Of a DNA stretch of 64,000 bases, positions 9,936-23,627 are shown in pieces. The stretch lies in contig JAKULF010000005.1 in NCBI GenBank assembly GCA_022661535.1, positions 372,001 to 436,000 on the forward strand, read 5' to 3'. Numbering within the stretch: position 1 is the first letter of the stretch; the number at the start of each line of letters is the position of its first letter. The stretch is from Eutypa lata (Eukaryota > Ascomycota > Sordariomycetes > Xylariales > Diatrypaceae). The notes beneath the pieces are model-generated. The model searched no databases. It saw only the letters and a list, made by a program, of their open reading frames with translations, and was not told the DNA's origin. A program made the position numbers and the translations under genes.

Positions 9936-12373
9936 GAGACAAGGACTCAAGATATGAATGAAAGTTCATAGAAAGGGAGGTAGACGGATAATAATGATAG
10001 AGCAGACAGAGATGGCCTAATGGAAATGGAAGTCGGGGAACGGGAAATAGAGGGAAAGGAAGTGATAGGAAAAAGGGGTTTGGAGCATACTTGGGTAGCA
10101 AGCAAGGCGCTGGTCGGTCTGGTATCGCATTATGATAGATCAGATCACTGACTGTACACGATTATATGAACGAACGTACTTACGCATGGATATACCTATA
10201 GTTAGATGGACTTGGGCTTGGATTTGGGCCCAGCATTGGCGAACGAGATAGGAGGTACTAGTGTTGAATAATATTAATACTTAATCGTGGTCTGAGTAAT
10301 ATGGGCAAGTTAAGGAGGTGAGGATGTATGTATGATAGGTAATGGCAATGTCACCAATCAAGCCATATGGTTACTACATACCCATCAACAGAACATCTAC
10401 ACAAAGACTGGTGTCGTCTTGACTTCTTACATAGTCCTTCGATCTTCCTTCTACATATAACCTTACCTCAGTTTCTCACTGGGCCTGTTCTACTACGGCA
10501 AGAAGAATGTCTCGGCACCCATCACCCGCAGCCTGGCAGGCCTCTTTCCCGCAACGCGTTTAGATTACTTTAAGAGACACTGAGAAGTACAGTGAGCTCG
10601 AGGAACCGTATCTTTCAGAATTTCAAGATCAGTATCAAACCAGTGTGCACCTTCCTACGAGATACTAACCAGGAAGCCAGGTAGCAATGGAGGAGGTCAC
10701 AGCGACGCGAGCGGCATTGGACGGCTGGCATATGTGGTAGGTATGTACCAAACCACCTAGCAGCGAATGCTACTATCACTAACGTACCTATCAAGGCAGA
10801 CTTTCGATCTTCCCTTCACACGAAAGATTCAGTTGCGATGACGCCCTAGTTGAAACTCAAGGTAGTCCTAGCCTCCGGTGAAGCACCGTAGATGCGAACA
10901 TACCTCCCAAAAGATTCCGATTTTATAATCGATATGTGGCTCACTCTGATAACTTTGGCATTGTCACCCGCCTTAGCCTCCCGAGTTTGAGCCAGTACGT
11001 CTGCTACGTGCTCACGGGGTCCTGTCAGCCTCGCATCCAGGCTTGCCCTTCTGCTTTGTAAGCATCAGCCTTCTTGGCTGCGAGCACGCCGAAGATAACT
11101 GCATGTGTATCTATACGCGCGCGCGCATGTATGTGTATGTGAGAGAGCCCTCCGGAATACTGGGCTCCGATAGGCGATCCGCGTGATATCCGATACTAGC
11201 AAGGTGGCGTTCATGTCTAACGTGCTCACGACATTAGACGGATGGAAACCCCCCTACGAGCTCACTGTCGCTATCGATTATAACTGGCACTCATTAAACG
11301 CTCATCGCGCATCGGAAAGGTGATGGCGTCATATGGATCCGCTGCGAATAAGCACAACTTTGACAGCGGTCTCAACCTGCATAGTGGCAGGCAGAGGTAT
11401 TTATCTCACTGCGTCAAGCGGAAGTGTAGGATGACATAATAACCATTACCAAACCGCTTGTAGGAAAAGAGAGAGAGAGCAACCGCAGGAAATTCGGGGC
11501 CCCGCGCGTTGCGGTGAGTCTGTACAGATTCCTCAATTCCGAGATGGCCTCGGGACCATCCTGGGTCCGGAGCTAGTGTGTTGCAAGCCCGTTCGTACGA
11601 TCGTGTGTACGCAAGTGCTGCCTAATTAGCGTCCGAAATCTAGCCATCGTCGATGGGTTCTCTAGTGTGTGGCCTCGTTTGGTGATGAGGCTGTTGGCGG
11701 TCCAGATGGCGGGGATGCCCTTCTAGTTTCCTGGCCGGACGGATAGTTGAGATATAAACAAGACAAAACCTGGACGCTTGACCGCAGTCGGGTATGATAG
11801 AGCCAAAGTCATTACTAGAGCTGATCGTCGTCTTGATATTGCATAGTTTTGAACAAAGGGACCGCTGCACCTTAACCAATTTCCTTCGTAAAGCATCTCG
11901 ATAACCATCCCGCTATTCATCTGAAGGAGTGGAGTAAGACTGTTGCATTTTTGAAGTTGTTGGGTCTTTACTCAGACATTAATAAGCTACTCAGGTCTTT
12001 TGTTCAGACTAACAATAATTACCTCATTCGTTCCAGCAACGCTACTATATCCAAAGACGGTCCCGGTGACCATGGGTATTTAGTCTCGCATGGCGCTTAA
12101 TGTTGCCTTTCTGGCTACTAGTGTAGTCCCCCGTAAGTCAAGTCCAAAAAGAAGGGGAAAAAAGACCTTCTCCGCACAGGACCTGAAGAGAAAAAAAATT
12201 GTTCGATTTCGGGTTTACGAATCAAGTGCCGGCGAAAACCATGAAAAGATTAGATGTACGCAATACGAATACCGAGGTCAGGGGTTGTAAGCCAAGCCCC
12301 TCAGCCCCTATATCCCTGTCTACATCTCCAGATTTTCTCCAACTATCCCCACGTGGTTAAGGGCGCGGCTCCG
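9936..12373. other. 2.4 kb intergenic region, no gene seen
   Basis: No open frame with protein character is seen. A short alternating CG/TG tract (cgcgcgcgcatgtatgtgta) lies near 11116-11136 and a GA repeat near 11470. Base composition becomes abruptly AT-rich at the right edge, where the RIP island starts. Confidence 0.5.
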
Positions 12374-12395
12374 CTTTAAGCAACATAATTATCGT

Positions 12396-12614
12396 GAGCT
12401 GTTCTGGGGCAAGTATCCACTTAGGCTAATATCCGCCATTAAACTCATTAATAATTAGTCGATTATATTCACTATTAAAAGTATCTTAATAACAGAATAA
12501 AAATAAAAGTACAATTGTAGTTTTTTTTTTTAAGTGTTTCTTTATTAAGTTAAATAATAAGAAAACTTATTTAATAACCGAATTACGTAACTTATTTACA
12601 TTTAATTAAATTAC
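12396..12614. repeat. Left long terminal direct repeat (RIP-scarred)
   Basis: This segment aligns in direct orientation with 22639-22881. Shared landmarks in order are gagc near the start, caagtat, atccgc, tatctta, aataaaaataaa, a long T run, aaataataagaa, ataaccgaat, acgtaac and ttac near the end. Differences are mostly C/T and G/A. The 5' edge could extend to 12374, where ctttaag is also shared. Confidence 0.72.
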
Positions 12615-15600
12615 TCGTCGACGATTATCGCGTTGATAAAACGAAAAAAATAAAAATCAAAAATCTTTATTAGTTATATAATATATATAATCTTCGTAAT
12701 TTATATTAACCTTAAATAATTTTAATAATTTAATATTATTCGAACTTATTATTATTTTTAAAGTTTTATTTTAATCGGCTTTTATAAAAATTAAAAATTA
12801 ATAATATTTAATTTATTAATAATCGACGAAAAATCGTAAAAATTTAAGTATTTTATAAAAATCACTACGATTTTTTTACGTAAAAATAAAAACGAAATCG
12901 ATTATTTAATATAATAAATGTTAATTATAACATTTAATATTAATATAATCTTTTTAATAATTAAAAAATTTATTCTTTTATTAAAGTTATTAATTTTTTT
13001 TTTAATAATTTTAACGATTTTACTTTAATTATAAAAAATAAACGTTTTAATTAATTAAATTTTAATAAAAAATTCTTTAATATTAACGATTTTTTTCTTT
13101 AATATAACGAATTTCTTTTTTATTATAACGAATTTCTTTTTTTATTTTTTAAATTAAATAATAAAATTAATAATACTTTTATTAATTAAATTTAATTTAT
13201 TTAAATAATTTTTATTAATAATTTTTTATTAATTTATAAATACTTTTTAATTCGATATTTTCTTATATAACGTATTCGTTTAAAAGTTTTAATAAATAAC
13301 TATAAACTTTTCGTAATTAACACGATATTCGCGAAATAAAATATTTAACTTTTTATGTTTTACGATAATAAAATCGTTAAATATCTTTTTAATAATTCGT
13401 TAACTTTTAAGATTTTAACTTTTTTTATATAAAATAATAACATTATCGATTAACTTTTTAATTTTATTTAATATTTAATTTACGTATAAATTTAACGAAA
13501 TTATTTAATTCTTTAACTTTTTATATTTATATATTAAAATATTATTATTTTTAATTAAAATATTAATATTTTTAAATAATTAAAAAAATTTTTTTTCGTA
13601 TTTATCGTTTAAAGTAATAATATAAATACGAATCTTTTTTATAAATTTTTTTATTTTATTAATTAAATCATTTATATTATCGTTAAATAATAATTCTTTA
13701 TTATTTAAAAATAATTTCGATTTTAATTTAATAATATAATCGTTTAAATTTTATTACTTCTTTAAAAGCTTTTATAATTATAACGTATTAAAATAATTCT
13801 TTAAAGTAAAAATATTATTTATTATATTATTAATTTTATTAATTAATTTATTTAAAAACTTTATTTAAACTTAATTTAAACCGCTTTATTAATTTTAAAC
13901 TTAATTATTAAATTTTAATTTTTAATTTAATATTAATTATAATTCGTATTTCTTTTAATATTTAAAATTTATAATAATCTTTAAAATCTTCGTATTAAAC
14001 TTAAAATATAAATAAAGAATTTTAATAAATATATTTAAAACCTTATATTTAAGTAAACCGTTAACGATTATTACTTTTTTAATAAAAAATATTTAAATAA
14101 CTTTCGTATTTTTAAGTTTTAAATATAATATATTTAATTATACGCATTAATAAACTTTTTAATTTATAAAAGAAAATACATTAAAAAAAAATATTACTTT
14201 AATATAAAAATAACCTTTTATAAAAACTTATTAAAAATCGTATTTATAAATATTATTTTTCATTATAATTCGTATAATTATTAATAATTTTAATTATATA
14301 AATTACTTAATTAAATTATAATATATAATTACTTAATCTTTATTTAATTATTATCGTTTCTTTTTACTTAAATTAAAAACGATTAAATAAAAATTAATAT
14401 AAATTATTAAATCATTTCGTTTAATTTAAATTTTAAAATCTTAAACTTTTCGAAATTTAATTTAAAAAATACTTTTAATATAATTAATTAAATAATTTTC
14501 TTTAAAAAACAATAATCTTTTATTTAAAGCTTTAAAGTAAATAATATAAAATGCAATTAATTAATTTATATCGAAAATATAAAGAAAATCATCGTCGATT
14601 TTCTTTTTAATTAATTTAAAATATTAATATAAATAAAATATAAACTTTAATATATATAATTTCTTTTAATTATTAAACGCAATAATAATTTAAATTCGTT
14701 TTTTATTATTTAAATAAATTATATTTATTTTAATAATAAAAATTACGATATTAATTCTTTTTAATTTCGTAAGCGTTAATATTACCTTTTTAAAAAGTAT
14801 TTTAAATAATAAAATCATTAAATTAATAAAAATCTTATAAATCTTAATCTTTACGACTTAAATAATTAATATTAACTACTTAAAAGTTAAATATTTAAAA
14901 AATTAAAAGTTAATTATTAAAAAAATAAAATTAAAAAAAATTAATTAAAAAAAAAAAAATTATAAAAAGTTAAATTATTAAAAAGATTATTAAAAATAAA
15001 TTAATTACTAAGCAAAACCAACAAAGTAAACGCATTAATAATAATATAAAAAAATATATAATTTTTAAAAAATATCTCTTTATATATTAATTATTTATTT
15101 TCTTAAACTTTTTTAATAATATTAAATAAAAATTAATAAAATAATTATAAAAAAACAATAATAATATAAAAAAATATAATTAAAAAACCTTAACATTTAT
15201 TATTTCGATTCTTTATTTATCGTTTTTATTTTTTAATTAAAAATTACCTTTTAACTTTTTAATTTAAAATTTAAAATTAATCTTTTTTCTTTTTTTATTT
15301 AAATACGAAATACTTAAATTCGTCGTTTTTATTAATATTTTTTTCATTCGTTTTATAATTATACTTTCTTATTAATATATAATATTAAATAAAATATTTT
15401 ATTTAAAACGTTTAAAATTATTAATATAAACTTTACGAAATTTATTCTTTTTAATAAAGTTAATAACTTTTATTAAAACATTAAATATAACTTAATATAT
15501 CTTTAATAATTTAATTTAAATAAATAATAATTTTAAAGCTTTAAAATCGTCGTTTAAATTAAACTTAAATCCATTTCTTCGAAATTATCGTATTCGTTAA

Positions 15601-18600
15601 TTTCGATTTTTAACGTATTTTTACATTTAATCTTTCTTTTAATATTTATATATAATATTTAAACCTTAATATATATCTTTATTTATTAAAAATCCTTATA
15701 TCGTTAATTTATATTTTTTTCGTTAATTAATATATCTTTTTTTTTTATTAAATTCATTAACAATAATTATTAAATCGTTATAATTTAAAATTTCGATTAT
15801 AAATCTTATCTTTTAATTAAATATAATTTATAAAAACAATAAGTTATAATCTTTTATTACTTGTAAATTAATTTTAATAAATATTTTAAATAAAACATTA
15901 AGTTATTAATTTAATCCTTTATATTTAATATTAAATATTCACTTATATAATTAAATAATAATTAATTTAATTATTCTTTTAATTATTTTATAAAATTATT
16001 TTAAATAAATTAAATTATAAATAAATTTTAATCTTTAATAATTAAAAAATGCTTTAATTAAAAAGTACTTAAAATAATTATTATTATTAATATATACTTA
16101 TTAAAAGCATTCGAAAATATTATATAAAAATTTTTAAAACTTAAAAACGTTAAATTAAAATACTTTATTAATTATTACTTTAAATGTAAATCGAGTAAAA
16201 TAATTAATTATTATTAATATATATTTAACTTTATTTATTTTAACGAAAATAAAAAAGCTTATAAAATTTATATTAATTAAGTTTTATAATTTTATTAAAA
16301 TTATTCGTTTTAATTTAACGATTAAGGAAAATTTCGATTTAATTTCGTTATATATATAATAACGTTAATAATGCTTAATAACATTTAAATATTATATAAG
16401 CTATTAAAAGTTATAAATTAAATTTTTTAAAATAACTATTATAATATAATAATTATATTTATTATATATTTATAAAAAAGCTAAATTAACTTTATTAAGT
16501 AAAATATATTTTATTATATTATTATTACTTTTTAATCGAAATAAAAAATTATTAATAATATAATATTTAATTATATTTTTAACGAATAAACGTCGTTAAT
16601 TAATAATAAACTATTTAACGAATTTAAATCTTAAAATTAAATAACGAATTAAATCGTTATATTATTTAATCTTTATATATAACTTTATAAATAATTTAAA
16701 AATTCGTTTAACCTTTATTATATTAATTATAAAACTATTATTATTTAATAATTTAAAAAAAAATAACATATAAATCGATTAAAAATTAAATTAATTAAAA
16801 AACTTCTTTTAAACTTATTTTATAATTAATATAATAAAAAAAAACTTTTTAATATTAAATTTAATAATTAATTAATAAATAAATTCGATTAATTTTAAAA
16901 ATTCATTTATAATTTTAATAATTTTAATAATATTTAACTTATAATAAATAATAAATTAATATTTACTTAATCTTTCGATTTAAATAAAAATCCTTTTACG
17001 TATATTTACTTTTATATTAAACATTTAAAAAAAATTTAAATAATTAATATATAATATAATAAAATAAAATAATTTAATTATTATTTATTTACATTTAATA
17101 AAATACTTTATAATCTTTAAAACTTTTCTTTCTTTAATAATATATTTAATCTTTACATTTAAAAACTTAAATAAAAAAAACATTAAAATATTAATTAAAA
17201 GTATTAATATATTTATTATAACGATTTTTATTAATTAATTAATAAATTAAAAAAAGATTTCTTTTGTTTTTATTAATGATATATTAATCGTTAAATAATA
17301 TTATTAATTAACATTTAAATTCTTAATAATTCGTTTTTAAATTTTATAATATATAATAATAAATATTTACTTTTAAGCTTTTTTTTAAAAAAAAAGTTTT
17401 AAAATAATTTTTTGTTATATTAATTTCTTTTTAAAAAAAATCTCCTTTTAAATAAACTTAATATAAATATCTTTAAAAATTTTAATAAAATTTATATAAT
17501 TAAATATATAAACACGTAAATAAAAGATTAAATAAAAAAATTTCTTTAACTTTTTTTAATTCTTAAAATAATTTTTAATTAAAAATTAATTTTTAAATTA
17601 ATTTTAATATTTACTTAATAATTAAATCTTTTTTTAAAAAAGTTTAAATTTTAAAGCTTTAATTAAATTTATAAATAAAAAAGTTTTCTTAAATACTATA
17701 TTAATAAGTATAAAATTTAAGCGAAAAAAATAATAATAATAAAAAAAATTAAATATTTTATTAAAACTTTTAACGAAAATATTATAATTATTAATAAATA
17801 CGTTAAAAAAAATACTTTAATCGAAATAATAATTTATTAATATAAATAATATCGATTTTTAAATTTTTATTTTATTAAATAATAATTATTCTTTAAATTT
17901 TAAATTACTTAAAGTATAATATATATATATTAATTTAATTATTTTTTATAACATTTAAATATTAAATTATTAATTATTAAAATTAATAAATAAAATTTTA
18001 AATTAATTGATTTTTTAAGTATTAATTAATTAATATTTATAAAAAACATTACTTTAATTAAAAATTTTATATTTCTTTTAAAATAAAATATTAAATATAT
18101 TATTTTGATTATAAATTAGCTATTAAAGTTTAATTATAACGAAATTAATTAATTTATAATTTTAAACGATTTAATGATTTTTATTTTTCTTTAATAAAAA
18201 TTAAAAATATATACTTTATTTATTTAATTTTAAATATATAAATTTAATTTTTTTTATTTAAAAATAAACTTTATTAATAAACTTTTTTTTATTAAAAATA
18301 TACTTAAGTTATTTTAATTAAAAAAACTTAATGCTTTTATTAATAATAATAAAATACTTAATTAAATTCGTACTTTAAATATCGTTAAGCGATTTAATAA
18401 AACAATCGTATTAAATATAATATAATCGTTTAATTAAAGTTTATTTTTTTAATGTATTTATTATTAATTTAATAATAATTTTAAATTTATTAAATTAATC
18501 GTTAATTATAAATTAAAAGTTATTTAATAAAAGTTTTTATTATAGTTTTCGATTTATAATTAATTATTTCGAATTTATTTAAGTTATAATTTAAGGTTAA

Positions 18601-21600
18601 AAAACTATAATAAAAGATTTAATAATAACTTTATAAAAATAAATTTATAACTATAGTTTATATAAATTTAAATTTATATTAATTATACGTAATATTTCTT
18701 TTTTATTTTTTAAATAAAGTTTAAAACTTTCTTTAAAGCTTTTATTATATAATATAATATTAAAAATTAATATCTTATTATTAATATTATTTAAAATTAA
18801 ATTAATTTTACTTTAATTATTAATAATATTTATAAAGAAACATAATAATATAAAAAGTAAATTTATTATTAATTTCGTTTAATGTAAAATTCCCGAATTT
18901 TAAATAAAATAATCGAAATTATAATATATAATATAAAAAATAAAAAATAAAGATAAATTATTATTAAAGGAAATTATTAACGTTTTTTTTATTAACGATT
19001 TTAATTTTAAATTAAAAAAAATAATTAAAAAAAGTTTATTAAATTTATTTTTTAATATATAAAAAAAAAATACTTAAATAAATATTTAAGTTTAATTATC
19101 GATATTTAAATATAAATTAAAGATTTAATTTATAATTTATAAATTTATTTTTAATAAACTTCGTTTAATAAAAATAAATATAACGAAAGTAATAATATAA
19201 CGATTTATTTTTTTTTTTAAATTAAAAAATTAAAAGTAAAAAATTAACGATATAAAAAAATCCGAAATAATAATAATAAATTTAATAAATATAATTCGTT
19301 TTAATTAAATTTAAATAATAATATTATAAATTATAAAGTTATAATTTATAAAAACTTAATTTTATTTTAAGCTTTTTTTTAATTTTTTAATTAAGTTTAA
19401 CGTTTTCGATTTTATATAATAACGTATTTGGCGATATTAAATAATTTCTTTATTAACTTACGATAATATTTAATTTTTTTTTTAAAATTCGAATTGTTAT
19501 TATTTAAAAAATCACTATCTTTTACGTTAAATAACTTTAAATTTATATTTTTTATAAAAATTAATTAAATTACCTTTTTATAAATTAATTTCTTTTTTAT
19601 TAAAATTAAATTAATTATAATTATAAGTTTTATCGAAAAAGTACAAAATTATTTATTAATTTTAATAAAAATAAAACACTTAATTTTAAAATTAATATTA
19701 ACGAAATTTCGTTACAATTAACCTTTATTTAATAACAAATTATAAAATTCATTTATACTTATAATAAAAGCTTTAATTATTAATAAAATCTTATTAATAA
19801 TAAAAAAAAAAACCACGTAATAACTAATTAAAAAAATACTATTATTAATTATTTTTAACTTATATTCTTCTCGAAATTTAAGTTTTTTAAGTTTTAATTT
19901 AATAATAATATTAAAATTAATTAACTTTAATAAAGATTTATAATTAATAAAACATTTACGTATAAATATATCATTTACTTTTTTATTAATAAATTCGAAA
20001 AAAGTTTAATTATTATTATTTTTAATTTAATTAATAAAGTTAAACTTATTTATATTAATATATATATAAATAAAATGTAATATAAATATTAAAAAACGAT
20101 ATTTTAATAATACTTTAAACTTACGTTTTTTCGTAAATAACTCGAGTTATTTATTAAATTAAGCTTTTATAATTAAACTTTAATTTAAAAATTATCTTTA
20201 AATAATATTCGAAAAAAAAATTATATAAAATAAATTATTTATATTAATTTAATTTTTAACGTAATTCTTATATACGCGAATCGAAATTATATCGCTTTAT
20301 TTTTATAATTTTATAATCTTTTTACGTATATAAAATTTAACATTTATTAAGCGTTATATAAAATCGCTTATATTTATAAAATTAAAATTAAAAAAATTAA
20401 TTTTTTTTAATTTAAATAATAATTTATAAAAATTCATAAAGTTATATTAAAACTTAATTAATAAATTAAATAAAAAAAATCGTTAATTCGAAATAAACTT
20501 TCGTTAAAATATACCTTTATTTTTATTAATATTTATATATAAAAAAGATATTATAAATTAAATCTTTTATATAAACTTAATAATAAAAAAAAATAACGAT
20601 TTTTTAATAACATTTAATAATTTTTCATTTAAATTATTTATATATTCATTTAAATTAAAAGGTTTTTATAACCTTTTTTTAATTATATAATTAATTTTTA
20701 TATTAATAAATTTTAATACTTTTTTAAACTTTAATAACTTTAAAATTAATTTATTACGATTATAAATATTTTAAATTTAACGAATAATTTAAAATAACTA
20801 ATTTAAATATAAATAATTAAAAAATACATATCTTTTATAATTACAATTATAATATACGAAAACAAAACGTATTTTATTTTTATAATTATTAAAGTTACGT
20901 TAAACTTATTAAATAAAAAAAACAATTATACTTTTTTAATTAAAAAAACTTAAACTTTATTAATCGTTGTTTTATTTATTTCGTTAATTAATTCACTACG
21001 TTTATATATTCATTAAAAATATTTAAACCGAATATATTTATTATAATAATTAATATATTTATTCGTTATATTAAACATTTAAAATAAATATAAATCTAAA
21101 AGTCTTTAATAATAAAATAATCGAAATTTAAAATTATTAATTTCTTTATATAATTAAAATTATTTCATTTTTTTTTATTTTTTTAATTATTATTCTTAAT
21201 TTATAAATCGTATTTTTAATCGTTAATTTAATTCCTTTAATATATTTCTTAACTTTATTAATAAAATTATCTTTTTAACTTAACATTATTTTATAAAAAA
21301 TAATAATATCTTTTACATTATAAAATATATAACGTTTATTTATTTTATTAACATCGTTAATTTTATTTTTAATAAATAAACGATTAATAATTTTATTTTA
21401 TAAAATCTTATTTTTATAATTTTTATTTAAATATATATATTTATACATTTAATTTTAAAACTTTATTAATTAATAATCGTTAACTTTTTAAAAAAACTTA
21501 TTAACTCGCTTTATAAAAATAAAAAGCTTCTTTTTTAATTAACGTTTAAAATTATTAATTCTTAAAATAAATTTAACATCGTTCGTTTTTATTTAAATAA

Positions 21601-22638
21601 AAAATCTCTTATTAAAATTAAATTTTAAAAAATTATATTTTACTCGCTTAAATTTAAAAAGTTACAAATATTAAAACTTTACATTACTTCGTAAATTATT
21701 TTTAAACAAAAAACGAAACTTAATTTCTTTAATCTTTTTTTTTATCGTAAAGTTTAATTCCTTTATATATAACTTTAAATCATTAATATACTTTTTAAAA
21801 AATTTCTTTAAAAATTCTTTAAATATAAATTAATTTATTTTAATAATAAATAATTTAAAAACTAATAAAATACTATTAAAAATTAATATAAAAGTTAATA
21901 AAACTATCGATTTAAAAGTTAATTTTAAAAAGTTAATAAATTAAATCGCTAATTTAAAAATAATTAAAATACTCTTGTACTTTTTAATTATTTATATAAA
22001 CTTTTCAACCTTAATTAAATACTTTAAAATAACATATAATACTTTAATTAAAATCGTTTTAAATTTAAAATCCATAACGAAGGTTATAATACATATAATA
22101 AAAAAAACAACAATTTATAAAATTACTTAAATAATTAATAATTCGATTTATAATAATTAATAATTATAATTTTCTTTAATTAAAAAACAAAAAGCATTAA
22201 ATTATTTTAATAAAAATAAAACAAATAATAATATAAAACAAATAAATAAAGATTTTTAAAAGCGATTATATCGATTTAATATATAAATAAAGCAAAAGAT
22301 ATTATACGAACTTAAAATAACGTAAATTAATATTAAAAAAAAAAAAACTTAAATTAAAAATTTAATTTTTATTTATAATAAATACATTTTACTTTAAAAA
22401 AAAAAAATTTTCTTAACTTTTTTTCGTTTTTTTAAATCGTAATAATTAAATATATAAATAACTTTTAATTATTATAAAATAATAAATCTTTTAATAAAAA
22501 AATAAAAAAATAAATAAATATAACTTTTAATTAATTTAAAATATAAATTAATTTAATTAATTAAAAAAATCATACAAAATTAAAAAATCTAATACGAAAA
22601 TAAAAACGATAATTTTAATACTTCTTTAAGTAATTAAA

Positions 22639-22881
22639 GAGCAATTAAAATACAAGTATTTTATTTAATTTTTAAATAACAAAATAAATCTTTAAAACGA
22701 TCCGCAAAGTTTAATCATTTAAATCCCACTTTTATACACTAATAAAAATATCTTAACAACAAAATAAAAATAAAGATGCAATTATGGTTTTTTTTTCTAA
22801 ATATCTCTCTACTAAGCTAAATAATAAGAAGACCTATCTAATAACCGAATCACGTAACCCACCCACACTATTTAAAACTAC
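22639..22881. repeat. Right long terminal direct repeat, less mutated copy
   Basis: Direct-repeat partner of 12396-12614. Its distal half keeps C where the left copy has T, for example cacgtaacccaccc against tacgtaacttattt, so it is closer to the ancestral LTR. The inner half is as AT-rich as the island. Confidence 0.72.
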
Positions 22882-22900
22882 ACTGAGCACGTGAATAGGC

Positions 22901-23627
22901 CCGCTTTAAAGAAGAAGAACATGACTCTAACTTACAAAGCATCATGCCACTGGGGTACCTAGTGAAAGTAAGTAGTTGGTATTTTGTCAGTCTGTAGCAC
23001 TGGGTGCGCGAAATGATGTTCATCAACCTCACCGAACTCTAGTTAGTTAACAACACCTTATGTACATAGCAAGGCTCATGCATCTTGTTTATCATCATCA
23101 CTGTACCCTGTTACACCAAGCCAATCATAGAGACATGGGGAAAGTGACGTCTCCGCATCGTGTCCAAGGTTTCTTGGTGACTGGGATGCGGGGGAACCCC
23201 AACCCTCCCTCTAGTGCCTACTTAACCTCTAGTTCCTCCGCACTCCCAGATCTCGTCCGGAGCGGCGCGATGCCCAGAGCCTAGAGTTCATATAAGACCC
23301 CGTTTCGCTAGACTCGATTTCTCTCCTTGTCCGTGAGAAGGGCCGAATATTTCAAGCTGCTGACCCTCTTCTTCTCCCGAACATACTCCGGAGAACTGGC
23401 AATTGCTCGACAGAGTCCATGTCTAGTGTAGAGATGTCGGCTGGAATGGCATGTTCTCGAAAATGTAGTAGTAATAATAATAATACATAATAACTAGTTC
23501 GTGAATGAGACGAGACACACATATATATAAGCAATGTCTATTCCGGTATCGTCGTGACCAGGCTTTCTTGCTATCCATCTGATCCATCCTGACAATTCAC
23601 CCGGCTTCAAGCCTATAATCAACTACC
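22901..23627. promoter_or_regulatory. Intergenic region upstream of the GH3 gene
   Basis: Composition returns to normal directly after the transposon relic. No gene is visible. A TATA-like tatatataagc lies near 23523-23533, about 100 bases before the GH3 start codon, and can serve as the core promoter. Only about 0.7 kb separates the start codon from RIP-scarred DNA. Confidence 0.45.

Larger units (their letters stand above)
12374..22900. mobile_element. RIP-degraded LTR retrotransposon relic in an AT-saturated island
   Basis: About 10.4 kb consists almost only of A and T and contains no open frame of 60 codons, while both flanks have ordinary composition. Remaining C is nearly always followed by G or T, and remaining G is nearly always preceded by C or A. 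CpA and TpG are therefore scarce while CpG survives. This is the expected footprint of repeat-induced point mutation (CpA to TpA on both strands), and does not fit methyl-CpG decay. Diverged direct repeats at both ends (separate entries) suggest an LTR element of ordinary length for a full gypsy or copia copy. I could not read a reverse transcriptase motif, so superfamily and orientation stay open. Edges are approximate to tens of bases. Confidence 0.82.

Noticed and set aside
8778..9950. 390-codon open frame on the minus strand
   Set aside because: It lies antisense to the low-complexity GC-rich tail of the glucosyltransferase; its leucine/proline-rich translation is a shadow of that coding sequence.
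12374..22900. The AT-rich island as a centromere or mitochondrial insertion
   Set aside because: Terminal direct repeats and CpA depletion fit a RIP-mutated retroelement better; 10 kb is short for a fungal regional centromere, and no mitochondrial coding is readable.
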